Source of the DNA: Trichormus sp. M33_DOE_039
Lineage (GTDB): Bacteria; Cyanobacteriota; Cyanobacteriia; Cyanobacteriales; Nostocaceae
NCBI GenBank assembly: GCA_015296085.1
Contig: DVDT01000007.1
Coordinates: 1 to 64,000 of the forward strand
Length of the DNA stretch: 64,000 bases
Reading direction: 5' to 3'
The notes under the pieces are model-generated. The model was not told the origin of the DNA. It did no database searches and saw nothing but the letters and a program-made list of their open reading frames with translations. The position numbers and the translations under genes are program-made. This document shows positions 1-8,814 of this stretch, one piece after another; the stretch's first letter is position 1, and each line of letters starts with the position of its first letter.

Positions 1-107
1 TCTTCTGTTTCTGTAATACTACAGAGGCTAAGTTATATTTGTAACTAACTATACTTGTCCGTTTTGATTTGACGGTTGTTATAGTTTTGGACTGATTATT
101 GGTTTTT

Positions 108-1055
108 TTACGGGTATCTACGCTTGGTGCAAGAAATGAGTTGAGTGATATCTTGTATGGCACAGAGTGCATATACTATCTGCCCCTGATTGTTGTAAAT
201 CGGAGTACTAACAACTTCCAGGGCGATCGCATGATCACCCCGATGCAGCACCATATCATCAATTTTGAGAGTCTCGCCTGCTAAAGCACGGACAATGGGT
301 AGTTCGGCAGTGGGATAAGGTTCTTCAGTTCCGGCTCGATAAAGTTGATAAACTTGGGAAATTTCCGCAATTGTCGCTTCTCCAGCCCTCTCATCACCAG
401 CTAATTGTAGTGCTACTGGATTAGCGTAGACAATTTTGCCACTTGTATCGTGCATAGCCAAGCCGACGGGGAGGACATTGAATAATTGAGCTAGTTGGCT
501 TTCCCGTTCTTTAGTTTGGGCGTAGAGTTGGGCATGAGTGAGAGCGATCGCGGTTTGTCCAGATAAAATTTCTACCAGAGCTAAATGGTATGTAGTGAAA
601 TGCCCAGACTGATGCTGATGTGCTAGATAAAGTATGCCTTTGAGTTGTCCTTGATTTAGCAGTGGTACACATAAAATGGATTGCGGCTGATCAGCTTCAA
701 TGCAGGCAGTACCAGTAAATTTATTGATCTGTTCTGCATCGTTTAAAACCACATTTGTCTGAGTATCAGCTACATGGTGAATAATACTCTGCTGTAGGCA
801 ATTAGCAATTGGTATTGATTGCAATAAGCTCGTAGTACTAATTTCTTGCAACTGCCATTGACCAGAAACTTCTATCACCCATTCCCCAGCTTTCTCCATA
901 ACTAGAAAGCCAATCTCCGCCTTAGTATTCTCAATAAATATGTGAATTAAAGTAGGGAGTAACTCAGACAACACTAATTTACCCGCAATTGCTTGCGATA
1001 GTTGTACTACGGTAGTGATATCTAAGGCTGATTCTTGGGGACTATTTAGATTCAT
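108..1055 (-). CDS. GAF-PAS sensor fragment, truncated
   Basis: The 315-residue product has an N-terminal GAF-type domain (about 15-180) and a PAS domain (about 190-305, with the phrase AMHDTSGKIVYANP). The opening segment, LDITTVVQLSQAIAGKLVL, resembles the region that in large Nostoc multi-sensor Ser/Thr-His kinases lies between the AAA-like domain and the GAF domain. The protein stops directly after the usual PAS end (AIQDIT) in a short unrelated tail, with no HisKA or HATPase domain. It therefore looks like the middle piece of a decayed multi-kinase, or a stand-alone sensor. No kinase-like sequence was seen upstream to about 1.47 kb. A nine-codon reading frame with a good Shine-Dalgarno ends three bases before the start. 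Domain assignment is fairly sure; functionality is not. Confidence 0.6.
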   Translation of the reverse strand: MNLNSPQESALDITTVVQLSQAIAGKLVLSELLPTLIHIFIENTKAEIGFLVMEKAGEWVIEVSGQWQLQEISTTSLLQSIPIANCLQQSIIHHVADTQTNVVLNDAEQINKFTGTACIEADQPQSILCVPLLNQGQLKGILYLAHQHQSGHFTTYHLALVEILSGQTAIALTHAQLYAQTKERESQLAQLFNVLPVGLAMHDTSGKIVYANPVALQLAGDERAGEATIAEISQVYQLYRAGTEEPYPTAELPIVRALAGETLKIDDMVLHRGDHAIALEVVSTPIYNNQGQIVYALCAIQDITQLISCTKRRYP

Positions 1056-1467
1056 AGCTATATTGGGGAGAGCATCTGCTTTGGCATACTCCTCCGAATT
1101 CTTTTCAGGAGATGATCAGATCAAATAGCGATCGCAGGTACAGGTTAGAATTTGCCTCACTTCATTATGGATGATTTTTTACCCTTATGAGTCAAATAAC
1201 AAGTATGTAACTTTTGTCTTGTCTGTTCTTGTGATTGGCTATGATATTAACAAAAACTAAGAATTTCTAATTTTAATTACTGCCGAAATAAAGCTCTCTG
1301 ATCTCTACCTTTCTTTGCTCATCATCAACGATCATAATTTTTTATACTAACTAAAAATTTAGTCATTTAAATTTATAAATAAGTAGACAGAAGGCAGAAG
1401 GGAATACGGTTTCAATTTTGGTTATCCTTCTTAATATAGTTATGTTTTTGTCACCGACTGACTTAAA
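1056..1467. other. intergenic region, AT-rich
   Basis: A 412-base gap between two minus-strand genes. A nine-codon frame (MPKQMLSPI, positions 1058-1087 minus) preceded by GGAGGA sits directly upstream of the GAF-PAS start. Otherwise I see AT-rich sequence and one HIP1-like site, with no further gene. Confidence 0.5.
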
Positions 1468-2334
1468 TTAATATAGTAATTCTAATAAGATTTTAGTTTT
1501 ATATGTTTGTTTGTCAGCTTTGCGTAAAGCTAGCCAAATTTGGTTAGTCACAGATTGTTCTGGTTGTAAAATCAGCGTTAACTGGTTATTAGCGATCAAA
1601 TCTTTACATAGATAATCAGGTAGTACACTAAAACCAAAACCGAGTGCGATCGCTTGTCGAATTCCTCTCAAGTCGGGAATTATCAATTTAGGGTTGACAT
1701 CAATTCTTCGACCAAATACTAACCGCCAAAAACGTCTAAGAATTGGTAATTCCTCACTGTAGGCAATCCAAGATTGGTTTTTCAGCCAAATATCTAAAGA
1801 CACTAAATCTATCTGTAAAGCTGAAATGTTAATATTAGGCGGCCCTACTAACCAGAAACTTTCCTCAAATAACAACTGATATTCAATATCTGGATGCAGA
1901 ATTTTTTGTGTTGCTACTACCGCATCTAAATTTCCTGCTTGCAGTTGTGTGATTAAATCCTTGGTTAATCCTAATTGGATCACATAACAGTTTTGATCTG
2001 ATGCTGATAATTTTTCTAAAATTCGCTCATGAAAAAACTCTTGGGACGTACCCAGTCGGATGATTGGTGACGTTTCTACAAATGAACCGTAAGTGGTAAT
2101 TGACTCTAAAGTTTCCATTGCCGCCGCAATTTGATTATACAGTCGCTTTCCTGCTTCTGTAGGCAACATTTTGCGGGAAGTTCTTTCAAATAAAGCTGTT
2201 CCCAATGCTAATTCTAAAGCTGCAAGATGCTGACTAACAGCAGGCTGTGTGATGTGTAACACCTGTGCTGCGCCTGATGCTGTCCCGACTTGATAAACTG
2301 CGATAAAGCTACGATACCATTCCAAATTAACCAT
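1468..2334 (-). CDS. LysR-family transcriptional regulator
   Basis: This is a typical LysR regulator of 288 residues counted from the ATG at 2334. The N-terminal winged HTH is clear (MVNLEWYRSFIAVYQVGTAS, then TQPAVSQHLAALE, residues 1-60). The rest is a periplasmic-binding-like effector domain. An in-frame TTG at 2358 would add eight residues (MYFSIKKF), but the LysR family normally starts where the ATG lies, so I chose the ATG. Its target cannot be told: the neighbouring plus-strand gene is a TetR regulator more than 450 bases away, not a metabolic gene. Effector unknown. Confidence 0.85.
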   Translation of the reverse strand: MVNLEWYRSFIAVYQVGTASGAAQVLHITQPAVSQHLAALELALGTALFERTSRKMLPTEAGKRLYNQIAAAMETLESITTYGSFVETSPIIRLGTSQEFFHERILEKLSASDQNCYVIQLGLTKDLITQLQAGNLDAVVATQKILHPDIEYQLLFEESFWLVGPPNINISALQIDLVSLDIWLKNQSWIAYSEELPILRRFWRLVFGRRIDVNPKLIIPDLRGIRQAIALGFGFSVLPDYLCKDLIANNQLTLILQPEQSVTNQIWLALRKADKQTYKTKILLELLY

Positions 2335-2627
2335 AAATTTTTTTATAGAAAAGTACAATTTTTATAATTTGTGTTTTAGTAAAGTTCCTATTAGGATGAG
2401 GGCATGAGGTATAAATCGCTGGAATTGAAACATACAACGCCATTTTTTTGCAATTACATAGACACGATTGGTCTGTCTCTCCACGCTTGAGACTCCACAG
2501 AGATTTTTGGTTGTCATTCACAAATCATTCTTAGATGATTCCCAAAAAGTGGCACAAGTAGAAAACACCCCCCCACCCCGGTCCTTAAAATGGCTGGGGA
2601 TTGGGGAAGAAAAATCCAATGCCCAAT

Positions 2628-2735
2628 GACGGCAGTTGCTACAACGGAGGAGACCTCCCTCTGGGTTCATCAGTCGCCCACGGAGAGAAACCCAACTACA
2701 GGGCTGGATTTAGCGCAACGCACTGCCTCTGCAAT
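2628..2735. repeat. Nostoc-type dispersed repeat
   Basis: The stretch containing GCAGTTGCTACAACGGAGGA, GAGACCTCCCTC and GCAACGCACTGCCTCT matches the style of the short GC-rich interspersed elements scattered through Nostoc/Anabaena genomes. It contains the inverted pair GGAGGAGACCTCC. Assigned from recall of the family's appearance, not by alignment. Confidence 0.5.
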
Positions 2736-2775
2736 TCCCATTGACTATCCTATATATATAGTGTTAATCTTAATC

Positions 2776-2789
2776 AGACCAATCGGTCT
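2776..2789. promoter_or_regulatory. TetR operator, copy 1
   Basis: The sequence AGACCAATCGGTCT is a near-perfect palindrome ending 12 bases before the TetR start codon. The identical 14-mer recurs at 3869-3882 and a decayed form at 4359-4372. Position and symmetry suggest autorepression by the adjacent TetR protein, because accAATcggt-type sites are common for this family. Binding is inferred. Confidence 0.7.
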
Positions 2790-2801
2790 TAAAAACCTGC
2801 A

Positions 2802-3389
2802 ATGTCTAAAGGCGAAGAAACAAAAACTCGGATTATTCAACAAGCGGCCGAATTGTTTAACCAACAAGGATACGCTGGCGCGTCTATTTCCGACATTATG
2901 CGGGTAACAGGACTAAAAAAAGGAGGAATTTACAATCACTTTCAAAGTAAGGATGAGTTAGCATTACAGGCTTTCGATTATGCGATCGCTTGTGTAAGTA
3001 AACATTACAGATTAGCATTACGCCATGAACGTCATGCGATCGCCCGTTTAAAGGCGATGATTAATGTATTTAGCAGTTTTGTAGACAATCCACCCATCCC
3101 CGGAGGATGTCCTCTACTCAATACCGCTGTGGAAAGTGATGATGCTCACCCTGTTTTAAAAGCACGCACACAACAAGCTATGACTGCTTGGCTAAATCTT
3201 ATTATTCGAGTGATTGAAACCGGAATTACCAAAGGTGAAATTAAACGTGGAGTGAATGCAGATGAAATAGCTAGTGTCATCACTGCAACTTTAGAAGGTG
3301 CAATTATGATGACTAAGTTATATGAAGATAAAATCTATATGCAAAGAGCAGTCAATCATCTTCATCAATACATAGAAACTCATCTGTAA
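2802..3389 (+). CDS. TetR/AcrR-family transcriptional regulator
   Basis: A 195-residue TetR-family repressor. The N-terminal HTH is canonical: TKTRIIQQAAELFNQQGYAG, then SISDIMRVTGLKKGGIYNHF, residues 6-50. The C-terminal part (about 80-190) is a ligand-binding domain of the TetR_C type with the phrase PGGCPLLNTAVESDD, as seen in regulators of the AcrR/NemR sort. A 14-bp palindrome overlaps its promoter region and recurs before the thioesterase gene and, decayed, before the GST gene. The protein probably controls itself and those two genes. The ligand is unknown; the GST and thioesterase suggest an electrophile or lipid-derived signal. Confidence 0.9.
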   Translation: MSKGEETKTRIIQQAAELFNQQGYAGASISDIMRVTGLKKGGIYNHFQSKDELALQAFDYAIACVSKHYRLALRHERHAIARLKAMINVFSSFVDNPPIPGGCPLLNTAVESDDAHPVLKARTQQAMTAWLNLIIRVIETGITKGEIKRGVNADEIASVITATLEGAIMMTKLYEDKIYMQRAVNHLHQYIETHL

Positions 3390-3458
3390 ATTTAGGCAAA
3401 AATTATCTTGAATAATTGAATTTTTTAACCATGCAAACAACGAATAAAACAAAATAAT

Positions 3459-3842
3459 ATGGTGGAGAAACAAATTATTAATTTTATTAGTGGACACCTC
3501 GATTTAACTCAGGCTGAATTTGATCAAAACTACCGTCTTCTGATTGATCAAGCCCTGGCAAACAATCAGGGTTTTGTTGTTGGAGATGCTAGGGGTGCTG
3601 ATCTACGCGTACAGCAGTATCTCTGGGGAAAAACTGAGGCAGTTATTGTCTATCATATGTTCACAAAACCTCGTAATAATGTCGGGTTTCCAACTCGTGG
3701 TGGATTTCAAAGTGATACAGAACGAGATGAACAAATGACAAGTGATTCTCATCAAGATATTGCTTGGGTACGTCCTGGTAGAGAACATTCTGGTACACAA
3801 GCCAACATTGACAGACGATTGAAAATCATCAGTCAAAAGTAG
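3459..3842 (+). CDS. SLOG-like Rossmann-fold protein
   Basis: A 127-residue protein with the pattern FISGHLDLTQAEFDQNY, then QGFVVGDARGADLRVQQYL (residues 9-56). This resembles the nucleotide-binding SLOG/YspA-type Rossmann fold (beta strand, helix, then GDARGAD in place of the usual GxxxGAD). The C-terminal part is rich in charged residues (SDTERDEQMTSDSHQDIAWV). SLOG proteins bind or process nucleotides or their derivatives, but the substrate here cannot be read. It lies between the TetR gene and the second operator, so it may be co-transcribed with tetR. No strong ribosome-binding site precedes the ATG. The fold is likely; the function is unknown. Confidence 0.65.
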   Translation: MVEKQIINFISGHLDLTQAEFDQNYRLLIDQALANNQGFVVGDARGADLRVQQYLWGKTEAVIVYHMFTKPRNNVGFPTRGGFQSDTERDEQMTSDSHQDIAWVRPGREHSGTQANIDRRLKIISQK

Positions 3843-3868
3843 AAAGCTAAATTTTTTTGTTAAATTAA

Positions 3869-3882
3869 AGACCAATCGGTCT
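3869..3882. promoter_or_regulatory. TetR operator, copy 2
   Basis: An exact second copy of AGACCAATCGGTCT, 20 bases before the start of the thioesterase gene. It probably lets the TetR protein encoded at 2802 control the thioesterase and perhaps the GST gene. Confidence 0.7.
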
Positions 3883-3902
3883 TAAAATAATTAGGATTAA
3901 TT

Positions 3903-4334
3903 ATGTTAGTCAAAAATCAATCATCTAGAGCATTAGAAATAGTAATGAATATACCTATAAAAACCTATGATATAGACTTTATGGGTATTGTCAGTAACAT
4001 AGTTTATATCAGATGGCTGGAAGATTTACGTCTCAAGTTTTTAGAAGAACACTGGCAACTTGAGCAACAATTACAGCAAGGATATGCTCCAATTCTTGCA
4101 GGTACAGAAATCGAATATAAACGACCAATTAAGCTTAATTCTCAAGTGCTTGGTCGTTTATGGTTGAGTAATTTAGGTCGATTAAAATGGACTATACAAG
4201 CGGAAATTTTAGCTAATGATGAATTAGCAGCATTCGCTACACAAAAAGGTGCTTTTATAAACTTAGATGATAGTCGTCCAATTCCCATTCCAGAAGAGTT
4301 AAAGCAGAAATATTGCCAGTCTCAGCAAATTTAA
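3903..4334 (+). CDS. acyl-CoA thioesterase, 4HBT (hot-dog) family
   Basis: A 143-residue hot-dog-fold protein of the 4-hydroxybenzoyl-CoA thioesterase/YbgC type. The family signature is visible near the N-terminus: YDIDFMGIVSNIVYIRWLED (residues 22-41), with the conserved Asp before the G-x-V-x-N-x-x-Y motif, followed by the beta-sheet segment AGTEIEYKRPI. Members hydrolyse acyl- or aryl-CoA thioesters; the chain specificity cannot be read. An AGGA ribosome-binding site precedes the ATG. The gene sits directly behind TetR operator copy 2 and before a GST gene, which suggests a detoxification or lipid-turnover role under TetR control. Confidence 0.8.
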   Translation: MLVKNQSSRALEIVMNIPIKTYDIDFMGIVSNIVYIRWLEDLRLKFLEEHWQLEQQLQQGYAPILAGTEIEYKRPIKLNSQVLGRLWLSNLGRLKWTIQAEILANDELAAFATQKGAFINLDDSRPIPIPEELKQKYCQSQQI

Positions 4335-4358
4335 TCAGCAAATTTTTTGCTTAATAAC

Positions 4359-4372
4359 AAATCATTCGGTCT
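4359..4372. promoter_or_regulatory. degenerate TetR operator, copy 3
   Basis: AAATCATTCGGTCT matches 11 of 14 positions of the operator found at 2776 and 3869 and keeps the right half-site TCGGTCT. It lies 25 bases before the GST start. It may be a weak or decayed site. Confidence 0.4.
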
Positions 4373-4397
4373 TTTAAATCAAAAATAGGTGTTTTCG

Positions 4398-5063
4398 ATG
4401 CTGAAATTTTACTATGCTCCTCTTTCGCCTAACGCTCGGCGTGTATGGATAACTTTATTAGAGAAGGGAATTGATTTTGAACCAATCTTACTAAAATTAA
4501 ATGGAGATCAATTACAGCCAGAATTTTTGCAGATTAACCCATTTCATCATATTCCAGTCATATCAGATGATGGTTTTAGAGTTATAGAATCCTTGGCGAT
4601 TTTAGACTATTTAGAAAGTAAATATCCCTCGCCTGCATTATTACCTAATGACTCGCAGACATTGGCACAAGTCAGGATGGTGCAAACTGTGACAGCGAAT
4701 GAACTATTCCCAAAAACTATTTCGCTAATTTGCGATAGTCCTGACTCGCCACAGTTTTTACAAGCAGTACAACATATAAATATAGTACTGCAATTTTTTA
4801 TGGAAATTATAGGCGATCGCCCTTTCTTTAGCGGTGATCAATTAACTCTAGCAGACATTGTTGCAGGAACAGTTGTACCTTTTTTACCCAAATTGGGTGT
4901 AAGTTTGAATAATTATCCCCAACTACAAAACTGGTGTGAACAAATTAACCAGCGTCCAGCATGGCAAAAAACTCAACTCAGCGATGCAGACTTGGAGGAA
5001 TTCAAACGGCGAGTGAAATTTTTAGTGAAGCTTCGTAGAAGTCAGATGAATCCAGGCAATTAA
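4398..5063 (+). CDS. glutathione S-transferase family protein
   Basis: A GST-like protein of 221 residues from the ATG at 4398. A GTG at 4389 would add three residues, but an AGG ribosome-binding site fits the ATG better. The N-terminal thioredoxin-fold domain (1-80) has LKFYYAPLSPNARRVWITLL, where the position usually holding the catalytic Ser/Tyr/Cys reads PLSPNARR, and the glutathione-binding phrase HIPVISDDGFRVIESLAILD. The C-terminal helical domain carries the usual LTLADI motif (about residue 155). It conjugates or reduces electrophilic compounds with glutathione. It follows the thioesterase gene behind a decayed TetR operator. Confidence 0.85.
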   Translation: MLKFYYAPLSPNARRVWITLLEKGIDFEPILLKLNGDQLQPEFLQINPFHHIPVISDDGFRVIESLAILDYLESKYPSPALLPNDSQTLAQVRMVQTVTANELFPKTISLICDSPDSPQFLQAVQHINIVLQFFMEIIGDRPFFSGDQLTLADIVAGTVVPFLPKLGVSLNNYPQLQNWCEQINQRPAWQKTQLSDADLEEFKRRVKFLVKLRRSQMNPGN

Positions 5064-5264
5064 ATACATGAAAATAAATCAAAAATTGTTAGCAATTGCC
5101 TGTGCATCAGGTAGCTTTAGTTTTGGCTTCACTTTCAAACAACAGCAAAATTGTTGCTGTTTTGTTAGTAAATTCCAATTATAGATAGATATTTTTTGTC
5201 CAAAAGTAATTTATGATTTTATGTAACTAATAAAGTTTCTAACTTAAAGTTTAAAAAAATAATT

Positions 5265-6581
5265 ATGACTCAACAACCGATACAAGTAATTGGAGGTGGA
5301 CTAGCTGGGACAGAAGCTGCATGGCAAATAGCTCAAGCTGGAGTACCAGTAATTTTACATGAGATGCGTCCCCAACGCTTCAGCCCTGCCCATCATACAG
5401 AACATTTAGCCGAGTTAGTCTGTAGTAATTCCTTTGGCGCAATGGCTAGCGATCGCGCGGCGGGTTTACTGCATGAAGAATTACGCCAACTGGGTTCTAT
5501 AGTCATATCTAAAGCTGATGAACACGCTGTCCCAGCTGGTGGTGCGTTGGCTGTAGATCGTGGACAATTTGGTCAAGATTTAACGCAAACGCTAGCGAGT
5601 CATCCTTTAGTTGAATTCCGGCGTGGGGAAGTTCCAGCCATCCCTGAAGGAATCGTAGTGTTGGCAAGTGGCCCATTAACAAGTCCCGATTTAGCCGCAG
5701 ACTTGCACCGCTTCACTGGGATGGAATACATGAGTTTCTTTGATGCGGCTAGTCCCATTATTGTGGGAGATTCCATCAACCGCGATATTGCATTTATGGC
5801 ATCACGCTATGACAAAGGTGAAGCCGCTTATCTCAACTGTCCTATGAATAAGGAACAGTATCTGCGGTTTTGGGAAGCACTTTGTAAGGCTGAACAAACA
5901 GAACTCAAGGACTTTGAGCGAGAAACAGCGAAATTTTTTGAAGCTTGTCTCCCCATTGAAGAACTCGCACAACGGGGAGAAGACACCATGCGCTACGGGC
6001 CTTTAAAGCCAGTAGGTTTGTCTGATAGCCGCACTGGGGAACGTCCCTATGCGGTGGTGCAATTGCGACAAGAAGATAAAGCCGGTCAGTTGTGGAATAT
6101 GGTGGGCTTTCAAACAAATCTGCGTTGGGGTGAACAAAAACGAGTCTTCCAAATGATTCCCGGTTTGGAAAAGGCGGAATTTGTGCGGTTGGGAGTCATG
6201 CACCGCAACACGTTTATTAATGCACCTCAGTTAATGCTACCAACTTTGCAATTTAAACAGCGTCCGACATTGTTGGCGGCTGGACAATTAATTGGGACGG
6301 AAGGTTACACAGCCGCCGCCGCAGGAGGTTGTTTGGCGGGAATTAATGCAGCACGGTTAGCTTTGGGTAAAGAACCGTTGAGCCTTCCCAACACAACTAT
6401 GATGGGGGCATTATTTGAGTTTATCAGCTCCGCCTCACCTAAACATTTCCAACCAATGCCGCCGAATTTCGGAATTTTCCCGGATTTAGGCATGAAAATC
6501 AAAAATAAACAGGAACGTTACGGACGTTATCGCGATCGCTCCTTGGCTGATTTGGCTAGTTGGAAAGTAGCTCTAGTATAG
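5265..6581 (+). CDS. trmFO: methylenetetrahydrofolate--tRNA-(uracil-5-)-methyltransferase TrmFO
   Basis: A folate- and FAD-dependent enzyme that makes 5-methyluridine at position 54 of the tRNA T-loop. The 438-residue length is normal for the family. The FAD-binding motif is at the start ([18 protein letters not shown]), followed by the TrmFO-specific stretch [20 protein letters not shown] with VCSNSFGA, where Cys is the conserved catalytic region residue. [20 protein letters not shown] near residue 350 is the second family hallmark. The gene stands alone; a dispersed repeat follows it. Confidence 0.95.
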   Translation: MTQQPIQVIGGGLAGTEAAWQIAQAGVPVILHEMRPQRFSPAHHTEHLAELVCSNSFGAMASDRAAGLLHEELRQLGSIVISKADEHAVPAGGALAVDRGQFGQDLTQTLASHPLVEFRRGEVPAIPEGIVVLASGPLTSPDLAADLHRFTGMEYMSFFDAASPIIVGDSINRDIAFMASRYDKGEAAYLNCPMNKEQYLRFWEALCKAEQTELKDFERETAKFFEACLPIEELAQRGEDTMRYGPLKPVGLSDSRTGERPYAVVQLRQEDKAGQLWNMVGFQTNLRWGEQKRVFQMIPGLEKAEFVRLGVMHRNTFINAPQLMLPTLQFKQRPTLLAAGQLIGTEGYTAAAAGGCLAGINAARLALGKEPLSLPNTTMMGALFEFISSASPKHFQPMPPNFGIFPDLGMKIKNKQERYGRYRDRSLADLASWKVALV

Positions 6582-6596
6582 GGCGAATATAATTCC

Positions 6597-6800
6597 CTAC
6601 TACACAAACAAAGCCCCTTCGGGTTCGCCAGTTCCCTAAGGCGGGAGACTCGCCTACAGGACTGGTCTCACCGCCTGCGCGAACTAATGAAAAATCAAGG
6701 GTTTTGAACCCACGCAGGTGGCTTTGGTCTGTATAGTCGCGACTTCCAGTCGCTAAGGCAAGTAATAAATTAATGCGAGTCTCCAACGGAGGCACACGTT
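6597..6800. repeat. Nostoc-type dispersed repeat cluster
   Basis: Between trmFO and the GNAT gene lies a GC-richer patch with GCCCCTTCGGGTTCGCCAGT, CGCCTGCGCGAACTAATG, GAACCCACGCAGGTGG and the imperfect pair CGCGACTTCCAGTCGC. These are recognisable modules of short interspersed elements common in heterocystous cyanobacteria. A 79-residue reading frame crosses it but has repeat-derived composition and is not credible as a gene. Confidence 0.6.
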
Positions 6801-6835
6801 AAATTAGACTTTTCAAACAACCTCTTAAGCAAAAT

Positions 6836-7348
6836 TTAGAAAAATAATCTTTTCAACCAAAGACACCACTTCTCAATTTCTGTTAGGGGGCTTAACTGTT
6901 TCTCTAAATCTACACAATCTATCCAAACATTATTTTGACAATAAAAGCCAGATTCACCAATTATCTGATAGCCATTTTCTTGATAAAATTTGACTGCTGA
7001 TAAAGAAGATACTACATCAATAATTTTAAATTTATTTTGTATAGCTAGCTTTTCTAGGGCAATCAGTATTTGTGTACCTATACCTTGGCGGGCAAAATTT
7101 GGGTGAACATATATACCGCTGATCCTAGACTGGCGATAGAGCATGGATGCAAACCCTATTATTTCATGCTTATATTCTGCTACGACTATAATTTCATTCA
7201 TATATAATCTTACTGATCTTTGACTGTTTACCAATGCTTCAATCTGAGTCAAGCTATAACTTGGTGACAATCTTCTCAGTGAGTCAGCTTGTATTTTTAA
7301 AATATGCTCTAAATCTTCAGGTTTGAATAAACGGATTTGCACATCCAT
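6836..7348 (-). CDS. GNAT-family N-acetyltransferase
   Basis: A 170-residue acetyltransferase with a standard GNAT layout. Residues 1-60 form the N-terminal beta-alpha part (IRLFKPEDLEHILKIQ). IIVVAEYKHEIIGFASMLY gives beta strands 2-3. ISGIYVHPNFARQGIGTQIL holds the acetyl-CoA binding motif (R/Q-x-x-G-x-G/A). VKFYQENGYQIIGE is the usual C-terminal signature. It should transfer an acetyl group from acetyl-CoA; the acceptor is not evident. Monocistronic, convergent with trmFO. Confidence 0.85.
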   Translation of the reverse strand: MDVQIRLFKPEDLEHILKIQADSLRRLSPSYSLTQIEALVNSQRSVRLYMNEIIVVAEYKHEIIGFASMLYRQSRISGIYVHPNFARQGIGTQILIALEKLAIQNKFKIIDVVSSLSAVKFYQENGYQIIGESGFYCQNNVWIDCVDLEKQLSPLTEIEKWCLWLKRLFF

Positions 7349-7582
7349 AAAAATTTGCAGTGCGTTATGTTTAGAAAAAAATAATTTCTTTGTACATATT
7401 TTTCCCAGAATAATTTAGCGAATAACACTTTAAATCATGGACTCTAATTTAGAGGTCTTTAATTACTACAAGGTATCTTCAACTAATGTATTCTGACCTC
7501 TGACGCTGTTTCCTGTTAGATGTGATTTAGTTTTGGGAACAATGCTATCTATGCTTGCAATCCCTTGGCTGAAGATAACGGC

Positions 7583-8773
7583 ATGACAACGCCATTGATT
7601 CGACACTGGAAATTTTGCTGGTGTTTGCTCATACTTTGCTGGATTCTCATTTGGCTACCGGTATCTGCAACACCCGCACCAACAGTTAACAACCTCCGAC
7701 AACAACAGCAACAAATTAATCAAGAACGCCAGAACGTGATTCAGGAACGCGATCGCTTAACTAGAATCCAACAAGCGGCGCAAAATCACCTGACTGGGAT
7801 AGCCAATAACCTGCAAACTACAAACGGCCAGATTCAAGAAACTGAGGCGCGATTACAAGCTGCTACTCAACGTCTCCAGCAACTAGAAGCTGATTTAGCC
7901 GTAGCAGAAAAGACCTATGCAGAACGCCAATTAGCAACAATGGCTAGGTTAAGGTATCTTCAGCGATCGCCAATTAGCCAAGGATGGGCAGTATTATTAC
8001 AAAGCCGAGATATCAGCGACTTTATCAGCCGTCGGCATCAATTAAAGTTGGTATATCGAGCAGATCAACAAATTTTGACGAAATTAGCAACGCAAACCAG
8101 CCTCATTAATCAGCAAAAAGCAGAAGTAGAAGGACAAAAAAACGCAGTTGCTTTGATTCGTGAGCAACTATTGGCACAAAAAGCTGATTATCAAGCTCAA
8201 GCACAGTCTCAATCAGAATTAGTTCAAAGATTGAATAGCGATCGCCTAGCTTTGGAAGCTGCACAAAATCAACTAGAAAAAGATTCCAAAAGTTTAGAAA
8301 CTCTCATTCAACAAAAAATAGCTGAAGCTAGAGCCAGAGAAGAAGCACAAGCTAAAGCTAATAACCGCAAAAATGTCCTAGTTCACGGTACTGGATTATT
8401 TGCCTTTCCTAGTGATGCACCAACCAGCAGTCCCTTTGGTTGGCGTGTACACCCGATTTTAGGTTATCGTCGCTTTCATGGTGGTTTAGATTTTGCCGCC
8501 AGCTACGGTAGTACAATTCGCGCCGCCGATTCTGGGACAGTGATTTTTGCTGGTTGGTATGGAGGTTATGGCAAAGCCGTAATTATCAACCACGGCAATG
8601 GCATTACCACACTGTATGGACATAGTAGTGAATTATACGTGAGAGAAGGGCAAACAGTGCAACGTGGACAGGCGATCGCTGCTGTTGGTTCAACAGGTTT
8701 ATCTACTGGGCCACACCTGCACTTTGAAGTCCGCCGTAACGGTACACCAGTCAACCCAGCAAATTATCTGTAA
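7583..8773 (+). CDS. murein hydrolase activator / M23 peptidase with coiled coil
   Basis: An EnvC/NlpD-like envelope protein of 396 residues from the ATG at 7583. A TTG at 7565 would add six residues before the signal peptide, so the ATG is preferred. The N-terminus is a signal sequence (CWCLLILCWILIWLPVSATP). A long Gln-rich coiled coil follows (about 40-270). A C-terminal LytM/M23 domain then has HPILGYRRFHGGLDFA, YGHSSEL and GPHLHFEVRRNG, which keeps the Zn-ligand pattern H...D...HxH. It probably cleaves or activates cleavage of peptidoglycan during cell separation. The tRNA-Arg gene follows 41 bases downstream. Confidence 0.88.
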   Translation: MTTPLIRHWKFCWCLLILCWILIWLPVSATPAPTVNNLRQQQQQINQERQNVIQERDRLTRIQQAAQNHLTGIANNLQTTNGQIQETEARLQAATQRLQQLEADLAVAEKTYAERQLATMARLRYLQRSPISQGWAVLLQSRDISDFISRRHQLKLVYRADQQILTKLATQTSLINQQKAEVEGQKNAVALIREQLLAQKADYQAQAQSQSELVQRLNSDRLALEAAQNQLEKDSKSLETLIQQKIAEARAREEAQAKANNRKNVLVHGTGLFAFPSDAPTSSPFGWRVHPILGYRRFHGGLDFAASYGSTIRAADSGTVIFAGWYGGYGKAVIINHGNGITTLYGHSSELYVREGQTVQRGQAIAAVGSTGLSTGPHLHFEVRRNGTPVNPANYL

Positions 8774-8814
8774 CGCCAAATGTTTGATATCGTGATATAA
8801 TTAGTTCGGTACGA

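Larger units (their letters stand above)
2335..2801. other. intergenic region with repeat and promoter DNA
   Basis: A 467-base divergent gap between the LysR and TetR genes. It holds a C-rich tract near 2567-2582, a Nostoc-type dispersed repeat at 2628-2735, a possible -35 (TTGACT, 2741-2746) and the TetR operator at 2776-2789. A weak operator-like half-site (GATTGGTCT, 2466-2474) also lies here. The short frames over this stretch run through the repeat and look non-coding. Confidence 0.5.

Noticed and set aside
2590-2907. Open frame of 105 codons overlapping the TetR start
   Set aside because: It reads through repeat DNA and the operator, then runs out of frame with the clear TetR coding sequence.
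6556-6795. Minus-strand frame of 79 codons after trmFO
   Set aside because: It lies in a cluster of dispersed repeats and has no family-like features.
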